Shown piece by piece: positions 1 to 12,500 of a stretch of DNA of 64,000 bases. Position 1 is the stretch's first letter, and every line of letters begins with the position of its first letter. The notes below the pieces were generated by a model that saw nothing but the letters and a program-made list of their open reading frames with translations, made no database searches and was not told where the DNA came from. The translations under genes and the position numbers were made by a program. The stretch is from Chitinophaga sp. YR627 (lineage in GTDB: Bacteria; Bacteroidota; Bacteroidia; Chitinophagales; Chitinophagaceae). Location: NCBI RefSeq assembly GCF_900114995.1, contig NZ_FOUX01000001.1, positions 1,612,001 to 1,676,000 on the forward strand. The letters are read 5' to 3'.

Positions 1-1791
<1,791 letters not shown>

Positions 1792-1916
1792 TTATTGCTT
1801 CATTGATACGAAACTGCATAAACGTGGCGGGTCTTGTTCTTTTAATGCAATTATATTGAATTTATTACCTAATTTAAGCAATGTTAATTGTATTTATAAC
1901 ACTTAATTTATTATAA

Positions 1917-3584
1917 GTGAACAGAAGGACATTGTTAAAGCAATTGGGAATGGCGTTACCTGCTACAATTTTGTCAAACAATCTGTCAGGCAGGTCTGGA
2001 ATTAGTATAGGGTCGGGAGAGAAAATGATTAATGGGCCGTTTAGTCCTACGTGGGAATCTTTGTCAAATTACAAAATACCGGAATGGTATCGTGATGCTA
2101 AGTTTGGTATATGGGCACATTGGGGACCGCAGTGTCAGCCTGAGAATGGTGACTGGTATGCCCGTGAGATGTATATGGAAGGAACTCATCATTATAATTT
2201 TCATTTAAAAAAATATGGTCATCCTTCGGAATTTGGGTTTAAGGATGTGATAAATGAATGGAATGCCGAACAATGGCATCCTGAAGAGTTATTGTCTTTG
2301 TATCAAAGGGCTGGTGCTAAATATTTTGTAGCATTGGCAAACCATCATGACAACATGGATTTGTTTGACAGTAAGTATCAGCCGGAATGGAATAGTGTCA
2401 AAATGGGGCCGAAAAGGGACCTGATCGGAGAATGGGCCAAAGCAGCCAGAAATCAGGGTCTCCATTTTGGGGTTAGTGTACATGCTGCACATACATGGAG
2501 TTGGATGGAGACCGCTCAGCGCGCCGATACAAAGGGGCCTTATGCTAACATTCCTTATGATGGAAAATTGAGAAAAAGCGATGGTAAAAACAAGTGGTGG
2601 AATAAACTTGATCCTCAGGCCCTTTATGCGCAGGATCATCCCCTGAGCGAAAATAGTCTTGATAATGGCATGATACACCGTCAGTGGAACTGGGGGAACG
2701 GAGTGTGTCCTCCGACCAGGGACTATTGTGAAAAATTCTATAACAGAACTATCGACCTGATCAACAAATATGATCCGGATCTGGTATATTTTGATGATAC
2801 AGCTTTACCACTATGGCCGGTCAGCGACGCCGGACTTAGAATCGCAGCACATTATTACAACCGGAGTATCAGGAAAAGAAACAGGCTGGATGTGGTAATT
2901 AATGGCAAAATACTGGACGAAGAACAGCGTAAATGTATGGTATGGGATATTGAACGTGGACAGAGTAATAGTATTGAACCATTGCCATGGCAGACGGATA
3001 CATGCATTGGCAACTGGCATTACGACCGTAGTGTCTATGAAAGACATGGTTATAAAAGTGCGCAGACCATTGTACAGACGCTTGTAGATGTAGTGAGTAA
3101 GAATGGCAACTTACTGCTTAGTATACCGGTACGTGGTAATGGTAGCATTGATGAGGACGAACGCCAGATCGTGGAAGAGATAGGGCAGTGGATGCATACT
3201 AATGGCGAGAGTATATATGGTACAAGACCATGGAAAATATTTGGAGAAGGACCATCGATGGAAAATGCTGTTCCTTTGAGTGCGCAGGGTTTTAATGAAG
3301 GGAAAAATCGCCCTTACGAAGCGGCGGACATACGATTTAGCACGAAGGGAAACGTATTGTATGCTACATTTATGAAATGGCCGGACAAGGGTAAGGGGAA
3401 GATCAGGAGCCTGGCAGCTGGTAGTCCTCTTGAGTCACGGGAGATCCTGAAAATAGAATTGTTGGGCAAGGCAGGAGAGTTGCCTTTTGAGCGTTCCTCT
3501 TCTGATCTTGCAATAGTTTTTCCCGAAAGAAATGCTTTACCATTTTATGCGGCGGTATTAAAGATTACCTTGGCTATCCCTTAG
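1917..3584 (+). CDS. GH29-family alpha-L-fucosidase, exported
   Basis: This 555-residue glycoside hydrolase would release terminal alpha-L-fucose from glycans. The N-terminus (MNRRTLLKQLGMALPAT) resembles a Tat/Sec export signal. The GH29 core begins at WYRDAKFGIWAHWG (about residues 57-70), with the substrate-pocket histidines in ANHHDN (143-144) and the expected nucleophile in VYFDDT (Asp293 or 294). Length matches a catalytic domain plus a small C-terminal beta domain. The start used is GTG at 1917, because no in-frame ATG precedes the export signal. It stands alone, divergent from the esterase; no SusC/D partner is nearby. The general acid/base residue was not identified. Confidence 0.9.
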   Translation: MNRRTLLKQLGMALPATILSNNLSGRSGISIGSGEKMINGPFSPTWESLSNYKIPEWYRDAKFGIWAHWGPQCQPENGDWYAREMYMEGTHHYNFHLKKYGHPSEFGFKDVINEWNAEQWHPEELLSLYQRAGAKYFVALANHHDNMDLFDSKYQPEWNSVKMGPKRDLIGEWAKAARNQGLHFGVSVHAAHTWSWMETAQRADTKGPYANIPYDGKLRKSDGKNKWWNKLDPQALYAQDHPLSENSLDNGMIHRQWNWGNGVCPPTRDYCEKFYNRTIDLINKYDPDLVYFDDTALPLWPVSDAGLRIAAHYYNRSIRKRNRLDVVINGKILDEEQRKCMVWDIERGQSNSIEPLPWQTDTCIGNWHYDRSVYERHGYKSAQTIVQTLVDVVSKNGNLLLSIPVRGNGSIDEDERQIVEEIGQWMHTNGESIYGTRPWKIFGEGPSMENAVPLSAQGFNEGKNRPYEAADIRFSTKGNVLYATFMKWPDKGKGKIRSLAAGSPLESREILKIELLGKAGELPFERSSSDLAIVFPERNALPFYAAVLKITLAIP

Positions 3585-3715
3585 CGTTGCATTCTAAGTG
3601 CCCTTATGGCGTATATTTCCGAATCAGTTACTACTAATTGTAAATAAATTGCTGTTACTTAGCGGATATTAACAAATTAAATTACCCGATAGCAGCTGTC
3701 CGGCGTAACCATTTG

Positions 3716-4303
3716 ATGGAAATACATAACGCAATTTTACAAAGCATAGGCAAACATATTTCTCTTTCCACGGAAGAAGAAGAACATTTTATTTCCCTAC
3801 TGATATATAAGGAGATACCCAACAAGACAACTATAATCACAGAAGGCCAGATTTGTAATAAGCTTATATACATCAATACAGGGGTTTTAAGATCCTATTG
3901 TCTCGATGGGAGGGGGAAGGAATCAACTATTATGTTTGCAATGGCGGATTGGTGGTTGACAGACATGTATTGCTTCCTGAATGAAAAGCCAAGCATGACC
4001 TTTATAGAAGCCATTGAAGACAGCTGCGTTTTAATGTTAAATAAAGCCGATTTTGATCGGTTGTTAACCGCTATTCCAAAGTTTGAACGATTTTTTCGCA
4101 TTCTGATGCAAAACGCTTATACACGGGAACAATTGCGTAGCATAGAGAACCTGACGCTTAATGCGGAAGAACGTTATGTCCGGTTTATCAAAAAATACCC
4201 CCAGATTGTAAGCAATGTCTCTCAGAAGCAAATCGCCTCATATCTTGGCATTACCCCTGAGTTTCTGAGTTTGATTCGTAAAAGACAGCTTCCCGATAAA
4301 TAA
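3716..4303 (+). CDS. Crp/Fnr-family transcriptional regulator
   Basis: A protein of about 195 residues with an N-terminal cyclic-nucleotide-binding-like jelly roll and a short C-terminal winged helix ending in ASYLGITPEFLSLIRKR, the typical recognition helix of the small Bacteroidota Crp-like regulators. The ligand-binding arginine/glutamate signature of true cAMP receptors is not evident, so the effector is unknown. ATG at 3716 is preferred over the TTG one codon upstream. Two paralogues of the same layout lie at 23987 and 52352 in this window. The target may be the DUF4406-type gene downstream (60-bp gap), but that is only positional. Confidence 0.85.
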   Translation: MEIHNAILQSIGKHISLSTEEEEHFISLLIYKEIPNKTTIITEGQICNKLIYINTGVLRSYCLDGRGKESTIMFAMADWWLTDMYCFLNEKPSMTFIEAIEDSCVLMLNKADFDRLLTAIPKFERFFRILMQNAYTREQLRSIENLTLNAEERYVRFIKKYPQIVSNVSQKQIASYLGITPEFLSLIRKRQLPDK

Positions 4304-4363
4304 CTTAATCTACCTTAAGTCTGGATTGCAGAATTCTGATTTCTTTTGTAAGAAATAACAAAC

Positions 4364-4723
4364 ATGCTAATCTTAATTGCCGGACCCTATCGGAGCGGGA
4401 CCAATGATAACCCTGACCTGATGAAGAAAAATCTGGAAAAGCTGGAATCAGTTGCACTACCAATATTTAAGAAAGGACATATTCCATTTATTGGAGAATG
4501 GATGGCGTTGCCATTGATTCGTCTTGCCGGCTCCCAACAAACGGGGGATGAAATATGGACGGAGATCCAGTATCCTGTGGCGCATCGCATGCTGGAAAAA
4601 TGTGATGCTGTACTTAGAATTGAAGGTGCATCCAAAGGAGCAGATGAGGATGTAAGGAAGGCTCTTGAGATGGGGTTAAACGTTTATTACAGTCTGGATG
4701 AGATTCCGGATGAAAATATGTGA
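4364..4723 (+). CDS. DUF4406 / nucleoside 2-deoxyribosyltransferase-like small protein
   Basis: A 119-residue soluble protein opening with MLILIAGPYRSG, a glycine-rich nucleotide-type loop after the first beta strand, and containing IWTEIQYPVAHRMLEKCDA and a C-terminal GADEDVRKALEMG helix. This is the layout of the DUF4406 branch of the Rossmann-like nucleoside 2-deoxyribosyltransferase superfamily. Activity is not established for these short members. It ends just before a strong intrinsic terminator and follows the Crp-like gene in the same direction. Confidence 0.7.
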   Translation: MLILIAGPYRSGTNDNPDLMKKNLEKLESVALPIFKKGHIPFIGEWMALPLIRLAGSQQTGDEIWTEIQYPVAHRMLEKCDAVLRIEGASKGADEDVRKALEMGLNVYYSLDEIPDENM

Positions 4724-4749
4724 TTTATTGACAGGCATAGCTTAACAGG

Positions 4750-4782
4750 CCAAAGCAGCTCAAAGAGCTGCTTTGGCTTTTT
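4750..4782 (+). terminator. Intrinsic terminator after the DUF4406-type gene
   Basis: A perfect 12-bp stem (4750-4761 with 4765-4776, arm CCAAAGCAGCTC) with an AAA loop, followed by CTTTTT. It lies 27 bp after the stop codon at 4723 and faces the convergent gene ending at 4799. Confidence 0.85.
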
Positions 4783-4798
4783 CATGCCCGTTAGCAGA

Positions 4799-5380
4799 TC
4801 ATACGCTGGATTGTTGTTCGCTTCCCGGGTTAAACTCATTGTAGCTCTCCATCCAGTATTCAATTAAGTGACCGTTCTTTCCATTTCTGACCCAGGGCTG
4901 TAAAAGCGCATATAGTTCGAGAAATTCATCTCGTCTGGTTGAAAACCAGTGGTCTACCATTATTATGAAATAGACACAGGTACTATACCAATATATATAT
5001 TGTTCTGAATCGCTCTCATCTAGTTTATGAAATTCGGGCTGGAGTACAGCTTTTGTCAAAGTAAAAAACAATTTGGCGGTTTCAGGTGGATATTCCGCTA
5101 GTCGGATCTGATGAAAGTGGATATCATAACATTTGTCTATAAACCACCAGATCTTTTCGGATTTAAAAATCAGGGGACTACGTAAAAGGTCAAGTGAAAT
5201 ATTCAGGAGAAGTCCGAAAAGTTCAGCAAGTTTCTCTTCAAAATCACGATAAAAGACGCCGTGAGCACGAGCATACTCGGCAAGGTCACCCAATGCTTCA
5301 AGGTCATTCTTTTCGTGTGCTTTGCGGATATTCAGAATGAGGTAATCGATCTCCTCTGAATATTTTAATTCTAAGTGCAT
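4799..5380 (-). CDS. Hypothetical soluble helical protein
   Basis: A 193-residue protein with no signal peptide or membrane segment, rich in acidic and aromatic residues and apparently all-helical. I do not recognise a family. ATG at 5380 (MHLELKYSEEIDYL) is preferred to the upstream TTG at 5413. It is transcribed convergently with the DUF4406-type gene and ends 16 bp past the terminator at 4750-4782. Nothing nearby suggests a function. Confidence 0.65.
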   Translation of the reverse strand: MHLELKYSEEIDYLILNIRKAHEKNDLEALGDLAEYARAHGVFYRDFEEKLAELFGLLLNISLDLLRSPLIFKSEKIWWFIDKCYDIHFHQIRLAEYPPETAKLFFTLTKAVLQPEFHKLDESDSEQYIYWYSTCVYFIIMVDHWFSTRRDEFLELYALLQPWVRNGKNGHLIEYWMESYNEFNPGSEQQSSV

Positions 5381-5578
5381 ATCTCTGTTGTTAAAAAAAG
5401 CTAATATATACAATGTGATCTAGTGTTCATATACAACTGATGCACTTCATGATAATCCGCTCATTTGCAACATTTTATCGAATGAAATTTCCCTGACAAG
5501 GATACTGTAAAGACAGTATTTACAAATTTTTACACTACTATTTACATTCCATGTCCCTTAGCCTGAAATAAAGCAAAG

Positions 5579-5586
5579 TACTTTTG
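5579..5586 (+). promoter_or_regulatory. Candidate Bacteroidota -7 box (TACTTTTG)
   Basis: TACTTTTG matches the Bacteroidota -7 consensus TAnnTTTG and lies about 100 bp before the ATG of the exported-protein gene at 5686. A clear -33 TTG at the usual spacing was not found, so the call is tentative. Confidence 0.4.
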
Positions 5587-5685
5587 TTGCACAAGCCTGA
5601 AAAGGATATGAAAAACGAAAGAAATGCCCTAAACGGACCTGATTTATCAGGAGATAGATCTATATTAACTAAACGCACAAAAAAT

Positions 5686-6228
5686 ATGAAAAAAGCTATT
5701 TATGCACTGATCTTACCATTGGTTGTGGTAAGCGGATTAGTATTTGCTAATCGGGAGATTAAAAAGGAAACTTCTAAAAAATCAACCCCAAACATAGTCT
5801 CTACCCCTGGAAGGAATGCCGGATTCAAACAATGGGAGGCTACCCTTGAAGATATAAAGTTCAAACAATGGCAGGCTTCTCCCGCAGGTCTAAAAGTGCT
5901 TGCCAGTGCCGCGAAAATAAGAAAGCCGACAAGTACTTCTGCCAATATGGAGGCTGTTATAACCTCTCTTTCTCTTCCGGCAGGTTCAAGATTAGGTTTC
6001 GGCGTGATGGCCAGGATTAATGGGGAGGATTATATTCTTAGTTTTGGACTGGAAAAGTCTAATGAATTTCAGCAGCTGCATAGCCTGAAAGTTAATGACA
6101 AGATAATTATAAGAAGTCACTTTGTATCGTATGCACCTAAGTATTCTTACGCAATCGTAGCCGGCGACTATATAGAACGAGAGGGTAAAGTAATTTATAA
6201 ACGTGCACCCCGCACAGGCGGTTGCTGA
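5686..6228 (+). CDS. Small exported protein of unknown function
   Basis: About 180 residues starting MKKAIYALILPLVVVSG, a clear Sec signal peptide. The mature part is basic and contains the near-repeat FKQWEATLEDIKFKQWQASP, then a beta-rich C-terminal half ending in a Cys. Longer starts at ATG 5608 or TTG 5584 exist, but the latter lies inside the candidate -7 box and both would put 26-34 polar residues ahead of the signal peptide. No family recognised. It is followed by a hairpin terminator. Confidence 0.65.
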   Translation: MKKAIYALILPLVVVSGLVFANREIKKETSKKSTPNIVSTPGRNAGFKQWEATLEDIKFKQWQASPAGLKVLASAAKIRKPTSTSANMEAVITSLSLPAGSRLGFGVMARINGEDYILSFGLEKSNEFQQLHSLKVNDKIIIRSHFVSYAPKYSYAIVAGDYIEREGKVIYKRAPRTGGC

Positions 6229-6380
6229 GTAAAGTGGTGATGAATTTATACCCAGGCAATAGAATCTAATATGGATAAGTTTATAAATTTTCACATATGA
6301 TGACTATTATCTCAAACAGAAAGTGTCTCCATTAATTTTTTACTTTAGGAATTATTGACATACAACATAGACGATGCCTA

Positions 6381-6421
6381 CAAAAAAGCAAGGCCAATCT
6401 TAGATTGGCTTTGCTTTTTTG
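6381..6421. terminator. Bidirectional hairpin terminator
   Basis: A near-perfect inverted repeat (AAAAAAGCAAGGCCAATC against its complement, 3-nt loop) flanked by A6 and T6 runs. It could stop transcription from either side; it lies 150 bp after the exported-protein gene. Confidence 0.7.
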
Positions 6422-6812
6422 TGCTTGGTATTATTATGATATGATTAATTTGAAAAAATTAATATTACTGGAATAAATAAAAAGTGAGCAGACAACCACG
6501 TATATATGAAATTGCGCCAATCGTCAGGAACTCCAACCACGGGGATCTGTGGGGACAGGGAAGTAACAAACCGATCTACCTGTCTGGTATATACTAAGTA
6601 GGAAGTAAGAGGTGGTGGAAATGAATAAAAAACAAATAATATTTAGTTTTCATTTGGGGCTTATGTGCAAAAGGGTACTTGCCAGTAACTATATGTAGCT
6701 GATATCAATTTTAATCCCAACATTATCTTTTTGAACGGCAGGTTACCTTTTGGAAAAGAAAGTAACAGTAGAGTAAAATAATATTTTTCCATTATTTAAA
6801 CCGCAGTGTTTT
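6422..6812. other. Gene-free spacer upstream of the Rhs operon
   Basis: About 390 bp of AT-rich sequence with several short broken frames and no coding region I can support. It presumably holds the promoter of the three-gene unit starting at 6813, but no convincing -33/-7 pair was seen. Confidence 0.4.
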
Positions 6813-7580
6813 ATGTCCTATACTAGAGTTTTGCTGATCTCTATGCTGGGTTGTTTGTCAGTAACCCTTGCGCATGCGCAATATCGCGATGAATTGATTT
6901 ATGGTCTACAGTTTGGCGCCAACTATTCGTATGCAGATGACATTACCACTACTATTATTCCGGAACCTTACTTTACAGACTACAAAGCACGCAATAAGTG
7001 GTTGCCAGGGATCAATGTAGGTGGCTTTGTCAATTTGAGAGGAACTGAAGCACCCGCAATTGCCGGTCACGCGGAGGTAAGTTTTTCAACACAAGGTGGT
7101 AAAATGATCTTTTATAATAATCAGACCGACTTTAATTATGAACTGAAGTTTATTTCCGCGAGTATTACTACTGATCTGCTTGTGAAATTTTATCCAGGCG
7201 AAAACGGACAGAATAATTGGAAGAATTTTAATATAGGTACTGGTGTGGAAATTAATGCTGTCACTTCTCATGACAATATTAAATACAAGTCCTGGAATAG
7301 CCTGGAGGCTTTCGGTTCTGACCTGGAGCAACAACGACAATTACGCAATGTCCTGAAGGCTCGCACCAGTTATGGAATAGTTGTCAATATTGGGTATGAA
7401 TGTTCGAATACTACCTCTATCTTTCATATTCCGTTTCCTGTAACTTTTGATTTCCGGTATGTGCTTGGATTAAGAGATGTGCTTGAAACATATCCTAACT
7501 CTTACAATTTCATAGATAATTACAACAACGGCCATTGTTTCCAATTTAAACTTGGCTACTTCTTCCCCAGAAAATCATAA
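6813..7580 (+). CDS. Outer-membrane beta-barrel protein (PorT-like layout)
   Basis: A 255-residue protein with a signal peptide ending near AHAQ (residue 22), then alternating amphipathic strands (LIYGLQFGANYSYAD, INVGGFVNLRG, HAEVSFSTQGG) and a C-terminal strand with the aromatic ending CFQFKLGYFF. This is the usual look of Bacteroidota outer-membrane beta-barrel domain proteins. It is the first gene of a unit with only 32 bp before the T9SS protein and then 9 bp before the Rhs giant. An accessory role for these surface proteins is possible but unproven. Confidence 0.75.
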   Translation: MSYTRVLLISMLGCLSVTLAHAQYRDELIYGLQFGANYSYADDITTTIIPEPYFTDYKARNKWLPGINVGGFVNLRGTEAPAIAGHAEVSFSTQGGKMIFYNNQTDFNYELKFISASITTDLLVKFYPGENGQNNWKNFNIGTGVEINAVTSHDNIKYKSWNSLEAFGSDLEQQRQLRNVLKARTSYGIVVNIGYECSNTTSIFHIPFPVTFDFRYVLGLRDVLETYPNSYNFIDNYNNGHCFQFKLGYFFPRKS

Positions 7581-7612
7581 TAATCAATCCTTACCATTAG
7601 TTTTTATACCTC

Positions 7613-9520
7613 ATGAAAGCATTTAGTGCCACACTACTGCTACTGGTTGTTATTTTGCACGCCAGTGCGCAGAACGTATCTCCCGGAGGGGTAAAAGCGC
7701 CCCGCTATTGGTACCTGACCACTAATACCAAACGGCCTGTACTGAAAAGCGTATTCTCCGCAGATAGTATAGCTGGTTCTCTCACAGACACCGGCTCCCT
7801 GAATTTCCGTCCCGCTGCCGGCTTTTCCGGAGTAACACCTGTAAGGTTTGCACTCCCCGGAAGTAATCTGCATAAAGCCAGTTATTTTACAGTTTACAAA
7901 GCTACCAATGCGCCGAAGGAAAGTCTTATATGGCACACCAGTAATGATGACAGCACCCGACTTGTACTGACTACCAGCCGTACAGCTGACCTGTCTGACA
8001 AAAGGTATCTTAACTACACCGACCTTCACCCTGACCGTCCGAAGGTGAACGCCTATCTGCATCAGAAAACTGCAGACAGTAGCGCTGTGCAAAAAATGGA
8101 ACTACATATCGGTTGTAAGAAAGAAGACTCCACGCTACCCGTGATTACGTTTAAAGGACTGCTACCGGAACTGTTGATCTATGATCGTGTATTAAGTAAT
8201 GAGGAGTTGTTGCGGGTGTCGTCTTATCTGTGTCTTAAATACGGGGTGACTTTAAGCGAACCGGAAGCCACTTATCTTAACAGTGCCGCCCGGGAAATAT
8301 GGGATGGTACGCAACATAGTGAATTTCACAATAACATGGCCGGTATTATCAGGGATGATTCTTCTGGTTTATCGCAGAAGAAGGCCTGTACCAGCAATGC
8401 ACCCGGGTCATTCATTGTTTCCACAAAAGATTCCCTGCCTGATCTCAGCGCACTTTTATGGGGTGATAATGACCTCGCCCTGATACCAGATGAGAAGAGA
8501 CCCGGGCAACCGGTACATTTGCAGCGACAACTGCTATTTAATCTTTCCGGAACAGATAGCATGCAGATTGCAATCGCACTGGATACCAAAAAAGCCGATA
8601 TCGCTTATCCGTTAAAACCCGTGTATTGGCTCGCGATAGACAGAACCGGGAAAGAGAACTTCCAGGAGTTTGTGAAGATGGACCGGTTGGACGAGCAGCA
8701 GATCGCACATTTTAATAAACTGGTAATAAGAAAAGAAAATACCGGTACTACCAGGCTTGGATTGATTGCAGGCAATGACATATTACTCGCTGCTACCATT
8801 ACCGAACCTTTATGCGCTGATCCTGCCAGCGGAAAGGTCCGGGTAAAAGTGCATGGCGCTATCTATCCCTATCATGTCAGCGTTAAAAGCGACAAATATC
8901 AACAGGAGATAACTGCTGCATCTGAAGATGGTATTAACTTCTACGGCGTACATGCAGGGAATTATGTAGTAACGGTAACAGATGCCATGCAACACGTGGT
9001 TACTGATTCATTTTACGTGAACAATGAAGATGGGCCTAAGCCTGCGGAACTACAAAGTAAATATCTCCTGAACGAAGGCGCTTCACTGACCCTGAATGCA
9101 AGCGAACGTATGGTTGACGGGATCAGTTACCAATGGAAAGGTCCTCAGGGATTTGCTAATGCCGGTGCATCCGTAACACTGACAAAAGCAGGTCCGTACA
9201 GTCTTATTACCAGTAAAAACGGTTGCGAATATGTGAAGCAGTTTGTAGTAAGCCATCCTCCAAAGAACGCATTTAGGAATGTACTGATATATCCGAATCC
9301 ATCTACAACCGGTTCCTTTGAAGTGAGCGTATCGCTGGATAAGGTATCACCGGTGAGAATGAGCATTTTTGCGGAAGACGGGCGGCATATCACTACGCGC
9401 GAACTGGATGGTTTCGCTAATTATCGCTTCAGTAGTTATGTGCCCTATAGCGGATTATATTATGTCAATTTCAGCGCTGGTTTATCTGTAACGACCAGGA
9501 AGATCATCGTACTCAAATAA
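7613..9520 (+). CDS. T9SS-sorted surface protein with LamG-like region
   Basis: 635 residues: signal peptide (MKAFSATLLLLVVILHASAQ); a beta-rich N-terminal region containing LLIYDRVLSNEELLRVSSYL followed by KYGVTL, a pattern common in concanavalin/LamG-like Bacteroidota surface proteins; Ig-like strands at about 410-545; and a T9SS type A sorting tail beginning VLIYPNPSTTGSFEVSV near residue 560 and ending RKIIVLK. It should therefore be exported and anchored on the cell surface. It lies 9 bp ahead of the Rhs gene, so the two are almost certainly co-transcribed. Confidence 0.78.
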   Translation: MKAFSATLLLLVVILHASAQNVSPGGVKAPRYWYLTTNTKRPVLKSVFSADSIAGSLTDTGSLNFRPAAGFSGVTPVRFALPGSNLHKASYFTVYKATNAPKESLIWHTSNDDSTRLVLTTSRTADLSDKRYLNYTDLHPDRPKVNAYLHQKTADSSAVQKMELHIGCKKEDSTLPVITFKGLLPELLIYDRVLSNEELLRVSSYLCLKYGVTLSEPEATYLNSAAREIWDGTQHSEFHNNMAGIIRDDSSGLSQKKACTSNAPGSFIVSTKDSLPDLSALLWGDNDLALIPDEKRPGQPVHLQRQLLFNLSGTDSMQIAIALDTKKADIAYPLKPVYWLAIDRTGKENFQEFVKMDRLDEQQIAHFNKLVIRKENTGTTRLGLIAGNDILLAATITEPLCADPASGKVRVKVHGAIYPYHVSVKSDKYQQEITAASEDGINFYGVHAGNYVVTVTDAMQHVVTDSFYVNNEDGPKPAELQSKYLLNEGASLTLNASERMVDGISYQWKGPQGFANAGASVTLTKAGPYSLITSKNGCEYVKQFVVSHPPKNAFRNVLIYPNPSTTGSFEVSVSLDKVSPVRMSIFAEDGRHITTRELDGFANYRFSSYVPYSGLYYVNFSAGLSVTTRKIIVLK

Positions 9521-9529
9521 CCCCGTACC

Positions 9530-12500
9530 ATGTTTAAGTATCTACTATCATATTGCTGTTTCTTAACGGTATTGTCCCTGCCTGCCAACAACACTGTTTT
9601 CCGGCATAAGGAAGGACCTGATAACGGAACACCAGAAGCTGTTGCCGCAAAGGTTGCTGAAGGGGCTTACCGCACCGTTTATCATGCTGACCTTGCAGCA
9701 GGTTCAATTGGCATTGCCAGTGCCGGGGATGCCGATAATCCTGCGGATAATATCTTTCATATACAAATACCCCTATTGCCTGCGGCAGATGCCGCGATCT
9801 ACCTGCAATACGAACTCTTTGGCGTAAGCGATCATACCTGTATAGCCAGAAGTCTGAACGACGCGCAGGCTGTAGGTGGCTGTCTGGTAAAACGCAGCAA
9901 CAGCTGGCAGTTGCAACAGGAACGTATTCCTGTTGCTGGATTGATAAAAGGAGATAATGTGATACGCTTCGGCTTGCCCGACAGTGCCGCCTTCTCTTAC
10001 CAGGTAAGAAAGATATCCGTGGTAGTAGAACCACATGTAGTCAGCAAACCGGAGATCGTTGTACATACAGGAAAATATCGTTCACGCGAAGGAGAAACAT
10101 ACCTGAAAGGGATGCTGACACTGCCTGAAAAGGTTGTTACAATGACTTGTAACGATATTGTGCTGCCGGTTTACAAGGGTGAGTTTGAGACGGTGATAAC
10201 CGGTACTACGGCTGTATTGAAGGCCCGGTTGGCTGATGGTGCTTTGCTGACTAAAAAGATCGTATTATCTGATAATGAGGAGGCTGACTTTAGTTACAAG
10301 ATGAGTGAGAAGCAGATTACTGCAAAAGCACTGTTTCTGAAAGGGAATGCGCTTTCGCTCAGCTTAATGCAGATACCTGGCCTTTCATTACAGGTGCCCG
10401 GCAATTCACTTTCCTATAATGCACAGTTCTCTGTGACCGCATTGCGGGATATAGACCTGCCAGCGCTGAATACAGATATGGTGAATGTAAGCCGTGGCGC
10501 AAAGGGTTTCCGCTTCCTCCCGCATGGGGCGCGTTTTGCAGCTGAAGCAAGGCTCACGCTTCCTTTCGATAGTACATTAATTCCTGAAGGTTATACGGCA
10601 GAAGATGTCCGTACATATTTCTTTGATGAAAAAAGCCGGGAATGGGTAGCATTGCCAACCGATACGATACTGGCGCAGGAAGGTATTGTACGTTCGGCCA
10701 CAACGCATTTCACGGACATGATCAATGCGATCATCAAAGTGCCTGAAAGTCCGCAGACACAAGGTTATTCACCAACTTCCATCAAGGATATTAAGGTGGC
10801 TGATCCTTTACAGGGAGTACAGATCATGGCGCCGCCGGTGGCTACAGCTTCCGGTGAAGCTGCGATGCAATTCAATCTGAAGTTACCGGAAGGCAGACAG
10901 GATATTCAACCTTCATTAGGTATCAGGTATAATAATGAGGGTGGCAATGGCTGGCTGGGAGTTGGATGGAATCTGAGTACACCGGTCATCAGTATAGACA
11001 CGAGACGTGGCGCTCCCCGTTATGATACGGGCCTGGAAACAGAAAGCTACCTGCTGAATGGCGGTGCATTGTCACCTACCACTGCACGGGGACCTTTCCT
11101 GGTCCGATCGGCAGAAAAGCGTTTCTATATGCGCGTAGAAGGACCTTTTCTGCGAATTATCCGTCATGGTGATCACCCTGCTAATTACTGGTGGGAGGTG
11201 ACGGATAAGACCGGAATGCGCAGTTGTTATGGCGGGACACCACAAACAGGTGTGATCAACGAAGCCGTGTTGAAAGACGGACAGGGAAATATTGCGCAAT
11301 GGTCGCTGGTTGAAACGAGGGACCTGGATGATAACTTTCTGCGTTATCAGTATGAAACTGTGACTTCCTCCGGATTGGCGCAAGGTACTGTCCCAGGCAG
11401 GCAGATCTATCCGGTAAAAATATCCTACACGGGACATGGCAATATGGAAGGCCGTTACACGGTTGAATTTGTACGCGACCGCCAACTGGGCGAAACAGAA
11501 CGTAAAGATATCAGTATTACCGGCAGATCAGGCTTTAAAATGGTGAATGCCGATCTGCTACGGAAGGTGTATGTAAAATATAATGGAAAAACTATCCGCA
11601 GCTATGATCTGACATATAGAGAAGGCGCTTTCTATAAAACGCTTCTTGAAAATATCAGTGAACTGGATGCAGACGGAAAGTTATTCTATACACATGGATT
11701 TGACTACTATAATGATATTGCCACGGCTGCGGGACAGGTACTATGGACACCTGAAGAGAACTGGAGTCCTGCCAATGATAACCTTAAGGGAGATATAAGC
11801 AAGGTACTGTCTGGTTTTACAGATGAGGCTACGGCGTTGGGGAGCACCACCTCCAGTAGTAGTGGCAACAGGATGGCAGTTACGCTGGGCATCTACAACG
11901 GAGAACAGGACAAGTCGCTGACAGTAGGAGGAAACTTTACGTCCGGTAACGGACGGACGGAGGGCCTGCTTGCACTGGTGGATATCAATGGCGACGCCCT
12001 GCCGGATAAGGTGTTTAAGAAAGGAGGGCAGTTGTTCTACCGTCCCAATATGGGATTTGCCTCGCATTCTTTTGGTGATATCAGGCCTATCCATGGTGTC
12101 GGTAATTTCAATGCCGGTAAGTCCCGTACGACAGGACGCGGAGTAGAGGTGAATGCAACCTATGTATTTTTCGGTAGCACCAGTTCCAGTACAACGTCCA
12201 CAACCTCTGAGTATTTTTCGGATTTCAATGGGGATGGGTTGGTAGATATCGCCGTCAACGGCACTGTTTATTTCAACCGGCTGAATGAAACCGGAGATCC
12301 TGTTTTTCTGCCTACCAGCGATGGTACGCCAGCACCCATTGTGAATGGAAGCAACGTATCCAAAGTATTCTTTGCTCCGGATACAGCCTTACAACGGGAG
12401 CAGGAAAGAGACTATCCGCTACATGATATCGTTCGGGTATGGGTGGCGCCCCATACCGGTAATATTTCCATCCAGGCGCCGGTACAACTGGTGGATGCAG

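Noticed and set aside
5584..5607. Upstream TTG start for the exported-protein gene
   Set aside because: It lies within the candidate -7 box and would put polar residues ahead of a clear signal peptide.
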